From CAYQIM01 sp964417555 (GTDB lineage: Bacteria; Pseudomonadota; Gammaproteobacteria; Diplorickettsiales; Diplorickettsiaceae), in assembly GCA_964417555.1 (NCBI GenBank), contig CAYQIM010000058.1, forward strand, positions 1-64,000: DNA of 64,000 nt, read 5' to 3'. Positions 25,741-34,625 of this stretch are shown in pieces. A model generated the notes under the pieces. That model saw nothing but the letters and a program-made list of their open reading frames with translations. It was not told the DNA's origin and made no database searches. The translations under genes and the position numbers were made by a program. Within the stretch, counting starts at the first letter, position 1. Every line of letters begins with the position of its first letter.

Positions 25741-27515
25741 GGCTTATCCTCTATTCCAGAGCCTATTACCAGATTCTTTTTCTGTATAGCATGATTACTT
25801 AATAAAACATCGTATGGAGTCACCGCAATCAAGTAAATCGATTTTTTATTCACCTTAAGGGACTGATATAAAGGTTTATCGGTGATCATAAAAACACGTT
25901 GCTGGCTATCCCATAAACGCCAAAAACGGGTAGCTGATAACATCCATGCACTGGTATTTTGATGCTGCATACCAAACTCCAATTCGCCAACCACATTAAC
26001 TGTCATCACACGGTGATTTAGATAAAAAGGGAGATCTTGATAATAATTATCATAAGAAACTATTTTATCATGCGGACGCAACAAAGGCGTTAATGCCTGC
26101 ACTAAGGGTTTAATCGAGCGTGTATCGACCCGGGGAATACCGGTAGCAAAAATAATAAAACTTATTGAACTGGCTAGCGTTAAGCAGATAAATGCCGTTT
26201 TTCCACGATGTAGCGCATAGTAAAAAGCGGTAAATAGACTGCCTAATAAAAAAATACTATATCCGGCTATTAAAAACGGAATACCTAACTTAGGTAAATC
26301 GGCAGTGGGAACCATTAATAACCATAAAACGCCTAAGCCTCCCCCTATCAACCAAATGAAAGGTAATAAAATAGTACCCCATTTAACACCCGCTCGATCT
26401 CCCTGTGTAGCCAAGTAATGGCCCGTAATTAATGCCACAGCAGGAAAAAGCGGTAAAATATAAGGAATCAATTTAGAATGCGAAAGTGAGAAGAAAACAA
26501 AAATGATACTAACCCAAAGCAACAAAAATACATGGTTACTTTTTTCTCTAATTTGCTGACGTGTTCTAGGAAAACTCGCTTTAATGGCTTGAAATAAAAA
26601 GACAATCCACGGTAAAAAACCTGCAAAAAGAATAGGGATAAAAAACCAACTCGGCTGGTATCGTTGCGCAATTAACGTTGAATAACGTAGAAATTGTTGC
26701 TGAATAAAATAAAATTGCAAAAACTCTGGATTTCTTTGTTGCACCAACACATGCCAAGGCACAGCGATAAGTAAAAATAATAAAATTCCACTTGGAAGAT
26801 ATATTTGTTTGAGTAAACGCCATTGTTGTGTCAATAAAATCCAGGTACCGACGATCATGACGGGAAATACTATGCCAACTAAGCCTTTTGTCAAAACGGC
26901 TAACGCAGAAAAAATATAGGCGGCATAGCATAAATAGCGACGTTTCGATCCGAATGGAAGATTGACCGCCATTAAAAAGGTGAGCAAACTACTCGAAAGC
27001 AATACTGACAAACTCATATCCAGTGTTACCATGCGCGCCAAGGTAAAATATAAAAAACTCGTTGAGAGAATTATGGCGCTTAATAAACCCGTTCGCCGAT
27101 CAAAAAGTAACCGTCCAGACGCATAGAGAATTAAACAGCCTAATAATGCCATCAAGGCATTAGGCACGCGGACTACCCACTCATTAATTGACAAAGGCGC
27201 CAAGGTATTAGCCAACTGAGGTGCATGAGATGTATTAATGACTTTTCCCACGGAGGGGTTAAATAATTTAATAGCCGCGGCTTGTATCCAATACATCAAG
27301 GGTGGTTTTTCAAAGTATTTAACCCCATTGAGATGTGGCGTGACGAAATCATGCAGTACCAACATTTCTCTAGGAATCTCTGAATAACGTGCCTCATCGG
27401 GAGTACTCAGCGGTCGGGACCCTAAAAATAACCCAAATAGCAAAACGATAAAAACGCTTAATACCAGCAAATCAAAACACCAAGTTCCACGTTTAAATTG
27501 TTGCATGATCGACAT
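25737..27515 (-). CDS. arnT: ArnT-type lipid A 4-amino-4-deoxy-L-arabinose transferase
   Basis: An integral membrane GT-C/PMT enzyme that moves L-Ara4N from undecaprenyl phosphate to lipid A on the periplasmic side, lowering negative charge and raising resistance to cationic peptides. It is 592 aa with about 12 membrane segments. The first periplasmic loop has STPDEARYSEIPREM, with the catalytic Asp-Glu typical of the family, then GVKYFEKPPLMYW. The C-terminal soluble domain follows. First gene of arnT-arnC-arnD. arnB, arnE/F and ugd are not in the window. Confidence 0.9.
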   Translation of the reverse strand: MSIMQQFKRGTWCFDLLVLSVFIVLLFGLFLGSRPLSTPDEARYSEIPREMLVLHDFVTPHLNGVKYFEKPPLMYWIQAAAIKLFNPSVGKVINTSHAPQLANTLAPLSINEWVVRVPNALMALLGCLILYASGRLLFDRRTGLLSAIILSTSFLYFTLARMVTLDMSLSVLLSSSLLTFLMAVNLPFGSKRRYLCYAAYIFSALAVLTKGLVGIVFPVMIVGTWILLTQQWRLLKQIYLPSGILLFLLIAVPWHVLVQQRNPEFLQFYFIQQQFLRYSTLIAQRYQPSWFFIPILFAGFLPWIVFLFQAIKASFPRTRQQIREKSNHVFLLLWVSIIFVFFSLSHSKLIPYILPLFPAVALITGHYLATQGDRAGVKWGTILLPFIWLIGGGLGVLWLLMVPTADLPKLGIPFLIAGYSIFLLGSLFTAFYYALHRGKTAFICLTLASSISFIIFATGIPRVDTRSIKPLVQALTPLLRPHDKIVSYDNYYQDLPFYLNHRVMTVNVVGELEFGMQHQNTSAWMLSATRFWRLWDSQQRVFMITDKPLYQSLKVNKKSIYLIAVTPYDVLLSNHAIQKKNLVIGSGIEDKP

Positions 27516-27581
27516 AGAGGATGTTACCTATTAAAGATTCGTATCTTGAAGGGTGAGGTATTCTGATGCGCTGGCCAGCTG

Positions 27582-27600
27582 AAGCAAAGCTTTTTTATGC
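27582..27600 (+). repeat. dispersed repeat copy (19-mer shared with 40056-40074)
   Basis: AAGCAAAGCTTTTTTATGC occurs identically here and at 40056-40074. A variant with a four-base deletion lies inside the hairpin at 2979-2992 in the opposite orientation. It sits in the arnT-elbB divergent spacer. Confidence 0.5.
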
Positions 27601-27717
27601 CACCGACAGCATCTATCCTTAATGATAAAGGAATTTTCTCACTCATGCGTTAATTCCCCTTTGAGATAGGCATGGAAAATCCCATCGCCTGGTAAAGAAA
27701 GCATTTCAAGTTGTAAG

Positions 27718-27745
27718 TTCGCAACTTCAAGTGCAATGGTATAAT
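27718..27745 (+). promoter_or_regulatory. candidate sigma-70 promoter for elbB
   Basis: TTCGCA (27718-27723), a 16-base spacer and a perfect TATAAT (27740-27745) lie 39 bases before the elbB ATG. The spacer contains cttcaagtgcaatgg, a variant of the dispersed motif near 3056, 45223 and 52884. Confidence 0.5.
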
Positions 27746-27784
27746 AATAGGCCAAATTTATAACGTTTCTGAAAGGGAAATGCA

Positions 27785-28447
27785 ATGCAAAAACCAACAA
27801 TCGCTGTCGTTTTATCAGGATGTGGGGCTCTAGATGGAAGTGAGGTTCACGAAGCTACGCTGACTCTATTAGCCTTAGACCGTACAGGGGTAAATTATGA
27901 ATGTTTAGCCCCCAATATCCCCCAAAAACGTGTCTTTAATATGTTTACTAAAGAAACGGTAAAAGGGGAAGCGCGTAATGTCTTAGAAGAAGCAGCGCGT
28001 ATTGGCCGAGGAAAAATCAAAGATATTGCGCAAGCCAACCCTGCTGACTATGTCGCTATCGTATTTCCAGGCGGCTTTGGCGCTGCACTTAATTTATGTA
28101 GCTTTGGTCTTAATAAAGAAAACTATTCGATTCAAAAGGATGTACTAGCCTTTTCACAAGCGATGATAGCGGCGGGAAAGCCCGCCGGATTTATTTGTAT
28201 CGCCCCTGTTTTAGCCCCTAAATTGTATGCGCCGGGCATAAAAATAACCATTGGTAATGATAAAGAAACAGCTGCTATATTGGAAAAATTGGGTGCACAA
28301 CATGTTGAATGTGTCGCTACGGAATGTGTTGTTGATAAAGAACATAAGGTAGTCAGTACCCCCGCCTACATGCTAGCCAATTCAATTAAAGAAGTGGCTA
28401 CCGGCATTGAATGTCTGGTCAAAGAAGTGTTAGCCTTCCTACCATGA
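27785..28447 (+). CDS. elbB: ElbB, DJ-1/PfpI-family glyoxalase-like protein
   Basis: A 220-aa member of the ElbB branch of the DJ-1/PfpI superfamily, reported in E. coli to have weak glyoxalase activity and to affect isoprenoid yield. The N-terminus IAVVLSGCGALDGSEVHEA is diagnostic. The nucleophile-elbow cysteine lies in AGFICIAPVL (near 137), and an upstream conserved Glu is in DGSEVHE. The stop codon overlaps the trmB start (ATGA), so the two genes are translationally coupled. Annotation of the physiological role is uncertain in the family as a whole. Confidence 0.93.
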   Translation: MQKPTIAVVLSGCGALDGSEVHEATLTLLALDRTGVNYECLAPNIPQKRVFNMFTKETVKGEARNVLEEAARIGRGKIKDIAQANPADYVAIVFPGGFGAALNLCSFGLNKENYSIQKDVLAFSQAMIAAGKPAGFICIAPVLAPKLYAPGIKITIGNDKETAAILEKLGAQHVECVATECVVDKEHKVVSTPAYMLANSIKEVATGIECLVKEVLAFLP

Positions 28448-29154
28448 ATCCCACTGTTCAAATAGAGACGGATAAGCCTGTTGTCTTGAGGCCTATTCGC
28501 AGTTTCGTACATCGACAAGCCGGCTTAAGTAAAGAACGAGCGCGTGCCTTAAATACGCTCTTAACCCGCTACAGCCTACCGATTGATCAAGGACTATTCA
28601 ATTTTCAACAAATCTTCTTACGCACGGCACCCATTATCTTAGAAATTGGCTTTGGTATGGGGGACAATTTATTGAAACAAGCACAACATTATCCTGAGAA
28701 AAACTTCTTAGGAATAGAAGTTCATCGTCCAGGCATTGCAGCCGTGTTGTTAGGTATTGAAAGTTTAAAACTTCATAACGTCAAACTTTTACAAGCCGAT
28801 GCGGTGGAAGTCCTCAAGTTTTGCGTACCAGATAATGCGTTAGATGTCGTGCAAATTTTTTTTCCTGACCCCTGGCCAAAAAAAAGACACCATAAACGTC
28901 GTTTAATTCAGCTAGACTTTACAAAATTACTACAAAAGAAACTAAAGACAGGAGGCGAATTACAACTGGCTACCGATTGGCAAGACTATGCAGAACAGAT
29001 GTTATTGGTGCTAGAAAACACATCCGGTTTTAAAAACAAGGCCGGAAATAATCAGTTCTCACCTAGGTTAAAAGAACGCCCACTCACTAAGTTTGAAAAA
29101 CGTGGCCAGCATTTAGGCCATCTCATTTGGGATCTAGGATTTTATTCTGTGTAA
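28444..29154 (+). CDS. trmB: tRNA (guanine-N7)-methyltransferase TrmB
   Basis: Makes m7G46 in the tRNA variable loop using S-adenosylmethionine. It is 236 aa from the ATG at 28444, which overlaps the elbB stop; the frame stays open to an earlier ATG at 28411 inside elbB, which is less likely. The SAM site LEIGFGMGDNLLKQA and the signature FFPDPWPKKRHHKRRL are present, followed by LATDWQDYAEQML. The extended N-terminus (SFVHRQAGLSKERARA) is typical of gammaproteobacterial TrmB. Confidence 0.96.
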   Translation: MNPTVQIETDKPVVLRPIRSFVHRQAGLSKERARALNTLLTRYSLPIDQGLFNFQQIFLRTAPIILEIGFGMGDNLLKQAQHYPEKNFLGIEVHRPGIAAVLLGIESLKLHNVKLLQADAVEVLKFCVPDNALDVVQIFFPDPWPKKRHHKRRLIQLDFTKLLQKKLKTGGELQLATDWQDYAEQMLLVLENTSGFKNKAGNNQFSPRLKERPLTKFEKRGQHLGHLIWDLGFYSV

Positions 29155-29543
29155 ACAGACAGCCAAATTCTAGTAACTTACAAACAAAACAAACTAAATT
29201 TGTGAAAACAGGAGTTCGCGAATAAAAAATTCACTGGTATTGTTCGTTGGATGACGCGTAGGTTAATCTTGCACTTAATTTGAAAAAATTAAATGTAGAA
29301 TGCCGACAGCGGCAGGACCTGGCCATGCTTGAGATTTATCTATTCGCAAAACTTGTATATTGAAAGAATGAATAGCAATAAATGCTTGCTTTTGCTTATA
29401 GCTATCTTCCGAACTCTATGAATTGTCAACATACCTTAATTGAGAAAATACTTTATATAGCCAACGTTTACTATAGATAAAAGATAATTTTTTAAATAAA
29501 AATCAATGGTAAGATATATTTAATCCTGGACGGATAAAATAGC
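29155..29543. other. spacer between trmB and the ankyrin gene
   Basis: About 389 bases with no convincing ORF or strong hairpin. The last 80 bases are AT-rich and should contain the ankyrin-gene promoter; I could not pick a clear -35/-10 pair. The break in gene density before an effector-like gene may mark an insertion boundary. Confidence 0.4.
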
Positions 29544-30581
29544 ATGTTAAAAAAATTCAGACAATCATTGTCGTTTAATAACGTAAGCCATCAGCAGAAA
29601 TTAAACAACAAATTAAGGCTTTGTTGCTTAGCAAAAAATATTGATTTGGATAAGGTTAAAAAACTTATAAAAAAAGGGGCTAATCCGAGTGGAGTTATTG
29701 AAATTGGGGAAATATTGCATCAGGTGTGCTTTGATCAGCCCGAAGAGACAATAAAAACAGAGCTAGCAACATTACTGCTAGAAAATGGTGCTAATCCCAA
29801 TGCGCGTGATGATAAAGGAAATACACTACTGCATCGGGCGTGTTTTGATTCTTTCACAAGAGTATCAAACCTAAAGATAGCAAAATTGCTTCTAAAAAAT
29901 GGCGCTAACCCAAATGCGAGTAATAAAAAAGGAGATACACCACTGAATCGGGCGTGTTCTTATGCGTGTGATACAGCGTTAATAAAACTGCTTCTAAAAA
30001 AGGGAGTTAAACTAAATGTATCTAATAATTACGGTGACACACCACTACATACGGCGTGTTTGCATGCTCATTCCACAGAGACAGTAAAACTACTTATAGA
30101 AAAGGGAGCTGAACTGAATGTATATAATAATTACGAAGAAACACCTCTGCATGTGGCATCGCAGATTGGCACCACAGAGACGGTAAAATTGCTTTTAGAA
30201 AACGGCGCTGACTTAAATGCACGTAATAAGAGCGGAAATACACCGCTGTATGCCGCATGTTTTTATAGCGGCACCACAGAGACAGTAAAACTGCTTCTAG
30301 AAAAGGGTGCTGAAGTCAATGCAAGTAATAATAAAGGTGAAACACCTCTACATCTGGCGTCGCGTATTGGCTCAACCGAGACAGTAAAACTGCTTTTAGA
30401 GCGTGGAGCAAACCTAAATGCACGTGATGGCAAGGGATATTCGCCACTAAATTGGGTAAGTACTACAGAAACAAAAAAGTTGCTTATTTTCTATAATAGT
30501 AGATTTCAGACTCCGTGGAATACATATAAACAAGGGGCTGGACAAGTTAAACGCACGGAATATAAAACCTACAGTAACTAA
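29544..30581 (+). CDS. ankyrin-repeat protein, possible effector
   Basis: A 345-aa protein made almost entirely of ankyrin repeats. I count eight near-complete repeats of about 33 residues plus a short ninth. The consensus is TPLHxAxxxGTTETVKLLLExGAxLNAxNxxG (for example TPLHVASQIGTTETVKLLL). Repeats five to eight are most alike, also at DNA level, showing internal duplication. There is no signal peptide. The short basic N-terminus (MLKKFRQSLSFNNVSHQQK) precedes the array. In Coxiella and Legionella such proteins are often type IV effectors acting in the host cell; that role is inference here. Confidence 0.85.
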   Translation: MLKKFRQSLSFNNVSHQQKLNNKLRLCCLAKNIDLDKVKKLIKKGANPSGVIEIGEILHQVCFDQPEETIKTELATLLLENGANPNARDDKGNTLLHRACFDSFTRVSNLKIAKLLLKNGANPNASNKKGDTPLNRACSYACDTALIKLLLKKGVKLNVSNNYGDTPLHTACLHAHSTETVKLLIEKGAELNVYNNYEETPLHVASQIGTTETVKLLLENGADLNARNKSGNTPLYAACFYSGTTETVKLLLEKGAEVNASNNKGETPLHLASRIGSTETVKLLLERGANLNARDGKGYSPLNWVSTTETKKLLIFYNSRFQTPWNTYKQGAGQVKRTEYKTYSN

Positions 30582-30640
30582 TTTTTACTTTTTAACCTTT
30601 TTATTAATAAACCTATTTGCCAAAAGAAAATATACTGAAG

Positions 30641-31783
30641 CTAAGCGAGAAATAATGTAACCAGGTCGTTATAAAAACGTTTTCCTCTCTCAGTAAGATA
30701 AATGGTGTTTTCATGTACTTGTAACAAATGCAGACTTTCTGCTTCGGCAAGTGGTTTTGCTACTGTAGAAAAGGCCTGTCCGGTACGCTGCTCAAATAAT
30801 TGCATAGGAATAGGCTTATAAAGCCGTAGAGCATTCAACATAAATTCAAAAGCTAACTCATTTTTTAAAATAGGCTTCATATCGCCTACAAAACACGCTT
30901 TTTTTTCTAAATAGGCTTTAGGGTTCTTATGTTTCCAAATACGTGTAATCGTTTGATGCTTCTCATCAGTCAATTTACTGTGCGCACCTGCACCTATCCC
31001 TAAATAATCACCAAATTCCCAATAATTACGATTATGCACACAGATAGCTCCGTCTCGAGCATAAGCAGAAATTTCATATTGCGTATAAGCATTTTTTGCA
31101 AGTAGAGACTTACCTTGCTCTTGCAACTCGTAAATCTTATCATCGATTGGTAATTTTGGCGTTTTGATTGCAAATTCGGTATTAGGCTCAATAGTCAATT
31201 GATACCAGGAAATATGTGTGGGCTTAAGTTCAAGCGCCGTATTGAGATCCGCCAAACCTTTCTCTAAGCACTGACCAGGTAGTCCATGCATAAGATCCAA
31301 ATTAATATTGCTAAAACCCGCGGCTTTTGCCGCAGCTACGGAATTACTGGCTTCCTGCCCATCGTGAATCCGCCCTAAGGCTTTCAATTGTTCATCTTGA
31401 AAACTTTGGATACCAATAGAAAGCCGATTAATTCCTGCCACACGATATTCGGCAAAACGTTGATATTCGACAGTTCCTGGATTAGCTTCTAAGGTAATTT
31501 CAACATCAGCAGAAAAATCTAAACGCTTCTTTAGTTCACCAAGCAAAGTACTTATTGCAACCGGCGAAAATAAACTGGGGGTGCCTCCGCCCATAAAAAT
31601 ACTGATAATAGGACGGTCATAAGCTTCAGGTAGCTGATGGTCTAAATCCTCAAGTAAAGCCTCAATATAGACTTCCTCTGGTAATTCGGCACGCAAGGTA
31701 TGTGAATTAAAATCGCAATAAGGACACTTCCGGATACACCAGGGAAAATGGATATAAAGTGACAAAGGGGGCGTCCTTAACAT
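30641..31783 (-). CDS. hemW: HemW, radical-SAM heme chaperone
   Basis: A radical SAM protein related to oxygen-independent coproporphyrinogen oxidase; HemW proteins bind heme and deliver it rather than oxidise coproporphyrinogen. It is 380 aa from the ATG at 31783; the longer frame to 31822 would overlap def. The [4Fe-4S] site is CIRKCPYC (Cys16, 20, 23), with no extra upstream cysteine as in HemN. GGGTPSLF (about 78-85) and the C-terminal HemN_C region (LNALRLYKPIP) follow. It starts seven bases after the def stop and probably shares its transcript. Confidence 0.93.
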   Translation of the reverse strand: MLRTPPLSLYIHFPWCIRKCPYCDFNSHTLRAELPEEVYIEALLEDLDHQLPEAYDRPIISIFMGGGTPSLFSPVAISTLLGELKKRLDFSADVEITLEANPGTVEYQRFAEYRVAGINRLSIGIQSFQDEQLKALGRIHDGQEASNSVAAAKAAGFSNINLDLMHGLPGQCLEKGLADLNTALELKPTHISWYQLTIEPNTEFAIKTPKLPIDDKIYELQEQGKSLLAKNAYTQYEISAYARDGAICVHNRNYWEFGDYLGIGAGAHSKLTDEKHQTITRIWKHKNPKAYLEKKACFVGDMKPILKNELAFEFMLNALRLYKPIPMQLFEQRTGQAFSTVAKPLAEAESLHLLQVHENTIYLTERGKRFYNDLVTLFLA

Positions 31784-31790
31784 AAAAAAC

Positions 31791-32306
31791 TTAGTTAATT
31801 GCAAATGCGTCCAAAAAACCAAAAAAACGCAGATCTTTAATTCGATGTGGATATAAGATACCGTCCAAATGGTCGACTTCGTGCTGAACTACACGCGCAT
31901 GAAAACCTTTAACCTCCCGCGAAAACGGTTTTCCTTCGGCATCAAAACCTGAGTATTCGATGTGGGTATAACGTGGCACTAATCCTCGGAGCCCTGGCAC
32001 GCTTAAACACCCTTCCCAGCCGTCTTCCATTTCTTTGGAAAGAGGTTTAATGACAGGATTTATCAGCCACTGTAAAAGGAATTGAATCCTCATCAGCATA
32101 ACGTCCACCCTGCTCAAATCCAAAAATAACAACCCGTTGATTATAACCAATTTGCGGCGCGGCGATTCCAATCCCATCTTCTTTTTTCATCGTCGCTTTC
32201 ATATCACTAATCAACTCATAGAGTGCTTTGGAAGAAAAATTTTCTACAGGCAATGAAGGCTCTAATAGAGATTTTTCCCCATTTTTTTGACAGCTCTAAC
32301 AAACAT
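31791..32306 (-). pseudogene. def: peptide deformylase with two frameshifts
   Basis: Peptide deformylase removes the formyl group from nascent proteins. All three metal-site motifs survive in pieces: GIGIAAPQIG, EGCLSVPG and QHEVDHLDG. From the ATG at 32306 the frame reads MFVRAVKKMG, then breaks at a G-run near 32270 where one base appears lost; the correct frame resumes as EKSLLEPSLPVENF. It breaks again near 32074, where one extra G turns PFTV-LINPVIKP into a stop. With both corrected the gene would be about 171 aa, normal for the family. The enzyme is essential, so a second def elsewhere, or sequencing error, is implied. Confidence 0.88.
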
Positions 32307-32344
32307 ATAATTCTCACTATTTTATTATTATCAATTATTTTAAC

Positions 32345-33103
32345 TTAAATAGGTGAATAATATAACTTTGTTTCATATAAAAACGTTATCTTACCGTCTT
32401 TTTGATAACGCTCAAATATTGATTTTAACCTTTCTAACATGGCTTTATAACCTGAATCTCCGGCCCGTAAGCTATAGGAAGACGAAAAAAGCCTCCCTTT
32501 TAATCCTTGCCAATCAAATTGTTGACTATTTGTAAAAGTCGCCGTTCGCATGGCTGCCGGTTTGAAAAATTGATTTAAGACTACTTTATCCATTTTAATG
32601 GCATTTGAGGTAGTATAATCTTTACTATATTCACAGTTTAAGTCTTCATAATCGCGCATGAATGCTGAGTCTTTGGTATTTCTCACATTCCATACTAACA
32701 GTACCCAGGCATTAGATTTAGCAATTCGCTGAAACTCCTGTTTCGTTTTTTCAGGTTCAAACCAATGGAAAGCGGTACCCGCAGTGATAAAGTCAATACT
32801 TTTATCAGGCAAGTGCGTAGCTTCTGCACTGCCGGCAATACTGCAAAAATTGACATAGTCCCGTAAATAGGTCTCGCCAGCTTCACGCATGGCTCGATTG
32901 GGTTCTACTCCATAAACCCTATTACCGTAATTGAGAAACAATTCTGATAACAGTCCGGTGCCTGAACCTATATCAGCAATAACTTTATCTTTACTCAATC
33001 CACATTCTTCTATCAGTAAATCTAACACTGCATGCGGATAGGATGGCCTATACTTTACATAATCTCGTACAGTATCTGTAAATCGTTCAGTGGGTTTAGT
33101 CAT
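32345..33103 (-). CDS. class I SAM-dependent methyltransferase
   Basis: A 252-aa protein of the Methyltransf_11 type. Motif I is VIADIGSGTGLLSELFL (about 41-57), the acidic end of strand 2 is GVEPNRAMREAGE, and SIDFITAGTAFHWFEPEKT covers motifs II/III. The FHW(F/L)E block is typical of small-molecule or lipid methyltransferases annotated only as family members. The substrate is unknown. It is a single gene between the def/hemW pair and a divergent GH19 gene. Confidence 0.85.
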   Translation of the reverse strand: MTKPTERFTDTVRDYVKYRPSYPHAVLDLLIEECGLSKDKVIADIGSGTGLLSELFLNYGNRVYGVEPNRAMREAGETYLRDYVNFCSIAGSAEATHLPDKSIDFITAGTAFHWFEPEKTKQEFQRIAKSNAWVLLVWNVRNTKDSAFMRDYEDLNCEYSKDYTTSNAIKMDKVVLNQFFKPAAMRTATFTNSQQFDWQGLKGRLFSSSYSLRAGDSGYKAMLERLKSIFERYQKDGKITFLYETKLYYSPI

Positions 33104-33212
33104 TTTATACCTATTTTCTCTAAAAGAACTCTACGTTTAAAATTGTGAATTTGCAATTTCAGCTGTAGACACTATATATGTAGGTAACTATAGCGCTTAA
33201 GGACGACATCTT

Positions 33213-33782
33213 ATGTCGATTACTATTACTAAAGACATGTTAAAAAAAGCCATCACTCCCTTAATTAAAACAGCTGAACCTATTGAAGAGTTTGTAGAAG
33301 GTTTTTATACTTTTTTTCCAAAATATGAAATAACGACTACAAAAAGAGTAGCCGCTTTCCTGGCACAAGCTGCTCATGAAACAGGAGGGTTTAAATCATT
33401 CACTGAAGCAGGAAGTAAAGGCTATTTTGATAAATATGAGCCCCATACCCCTCTGGGTAAAAAATTAGGTAATACGGAACCAGGTGATGGTTTCAAGTAC
33501 CGAGGTAGAGGTATATTTCAATTAACCGGACGTTGGAATTACAAACGTTACAGTGAACTACTGGGTATGGATTTAGTTAATAACCCTGATAATGCATCCA
33601 AACCAGCCATCGCTTGCCATATTGCCTGCGAATACTGGAAACAAAATAATTTAAACACTTTAGCCGATAAAGAGGACATGCGCGCTATTACTACGCATAT
33701 TGAAGGTGGCGATCACGATCTAGACAAACGGCTCCAAGCTTACCAACTCGCTTTAGCGACACTTAATAAAGATGTTGTTTAA
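33213..33782 (+). CDS. GH19 chitinase/endolysin-like hydrolase
   Basis: A 189-aa single-domain glycoside hydrolase of family 19, which cleaves chitin or peptidoglycan glycan chains. The catalytic region AAFLAQAAHETGGFKSFTEA has the acid Glu56 and a second acidic residue about Glu65. KYRGRGIFQLTGRWNYKRY is the family signature. There is no signal peptide or binding domain, as in phage endolysins, which need a holin or another route out. No phage genes are nearby, so it is a domesticated lysin, an orphan of a decayed prophage, or an exported chitinase. Confidence 0.87.
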   Translation: MSITITKDMLKKAITPLIKTAEPIEEFVEGFYTFFPKYEITTTKRVAAFLAQAAHETGGFKSFTEAGSKGYFDKYEPHTPLGKKLGNTEPGDGFKYRGRGIFQLTGRWNYKRYSELLGMDLVNNPDNASKPAIACHIACEYWKQNNLNTLADKEDMRAITTHIEGGDHDLDKRLQAYQLALATLNKDVV

Positions 33783-33791
33783 GACACTTTC

Positions 33792-33828
33792 TAGGACGTG
33801 TCATCATTTGGCACGATGATGATTACAC
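33792..33828. repeat. fragment of the TAGGACGTGTC MITE family
   Basis: Thirty-seven bases beginning TAGGACGTGTCATCATTTGG match, with few changes, the right end (reverse strand) of the intact MITE at 54401-54547, including the inner cacgatgatg block. It lies ten bases after the GH19 stop. The other end is missing, so this is a remnant. Confidence 0.65.
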
Positions 33829-33860
33829 CTTAATACATCACCGCTTGCATATAATGTATT

Positions 33861-34625
33861 TTAACTATGAGTAAAGCTTGAATCAGGAAAATTTAATTTG
33901 AAAACGGCTAAGCTTTGATTCGCTAAATCTTCTAAACCTAAAGCACGATAAGATTTAATCATAATAATTAATGCTTCTTTCACTTCGGGCGCCCCTTGAT
34001 AATGGTGCACAACTTCATTGGCTCGATTGACAGCCGCTACATAAGCTTTTTTCCTAAAATAATAATCGGCAATATGTAGATCGTAGCTCGCAAATAAATT
34101 GCGCAAATAGATCATACGTTGCCGAGCATCGGCAACATAACGACTTCCGGGATAGCGATTGATTAACTGTTCAAACTCATGATAGGCCAATCGCATAGTA
34201 CCTGGATCGCGCCTCGACAAGTCGATAGGGACGTAGCGTAAATACCATCCTCTGTCCTGATCCATATCGGCTAAAGCCCGCATATAATAGGCATAATCAA
34301 TAGACGCACTATTGGGATATAAATGAATAAAACGCTCCGCCGTTGCTTTGGCATCTGGCGAATCCCCATTTTGATAATAACTATACATAAGCTCTAATTG
34401 AGCCTTTTCAGAATAACGATTAAAAGGATATACAACATCTAGCGCTTCGTAATTCTTAATCGCATGGGCATAATTTCGATTAGTTAAGGCTTCTTTAGCA
34501 CTTTGATAAATTTGTCCAACAGATTGGCCCTGATAGGCCAACAAGGGATCATTTGACTTAGTCACACAAGCACTTAACAGCACAGTGACTAAACTTATAA
34601 AAAAAACAAAATTAAATAATTTCAC
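33861..34625 (-). CDS. bamD: outer-membrane assembly lipoprotein BamD
   Basis: BamD is the essential lipoprotein partner of BamA in the beta-barrel assembly machine. It is 254 aa. The lipoprotein signal ends in LLSAC with the lipid-bearing Cys at residue 20. Tetratricopeptide-like repeats follow, with the characteristic YPFNRYSEKAQLELMYSYYQNGD, AERFIHLYPNS and GSRYVADARQRM segments. It is divergent from rluD, the conserved gammaproteobacterial order, with a small membrane gene inserted between. Confidence 0.96.
   Translation of the reverse strand: MKLFNFVFFISLVTVLLSACVTKSNDPLLAYQGQSVGQIYQSAKEALTNRNYAHAIKNYEALDVVYPFNRYSEKAQLELMYSYYQNGDSPDAKATAERFIHLYPNSASIDYAYYMRALADMDQDRGWYLRYVPIDLSRRDPGTMRLAYHEFEQLINRYPGSRYVADARQRMIYLRNLFASYDLHIADYYFRKKAYVAAVNRANEVVHHYQGAPEVKEALIIMIKSYRALGLEDLANQSLAVFKLNFPDSSFTHS

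Noticed and set aside
28411..28446. Earlier ATG for trmB inside elbB
   Set aside because: It would add 11 unconserved residues and a 37-base overlap; the ATG overlapping the elbB stop (ATGA) is the usual coupling.
31784..31822. Longer N-terminus for hemW
   Set aside because: It would overlap the def 3' end; the internal ATG gives the canonical start just before PPLSLYIHFPWC.
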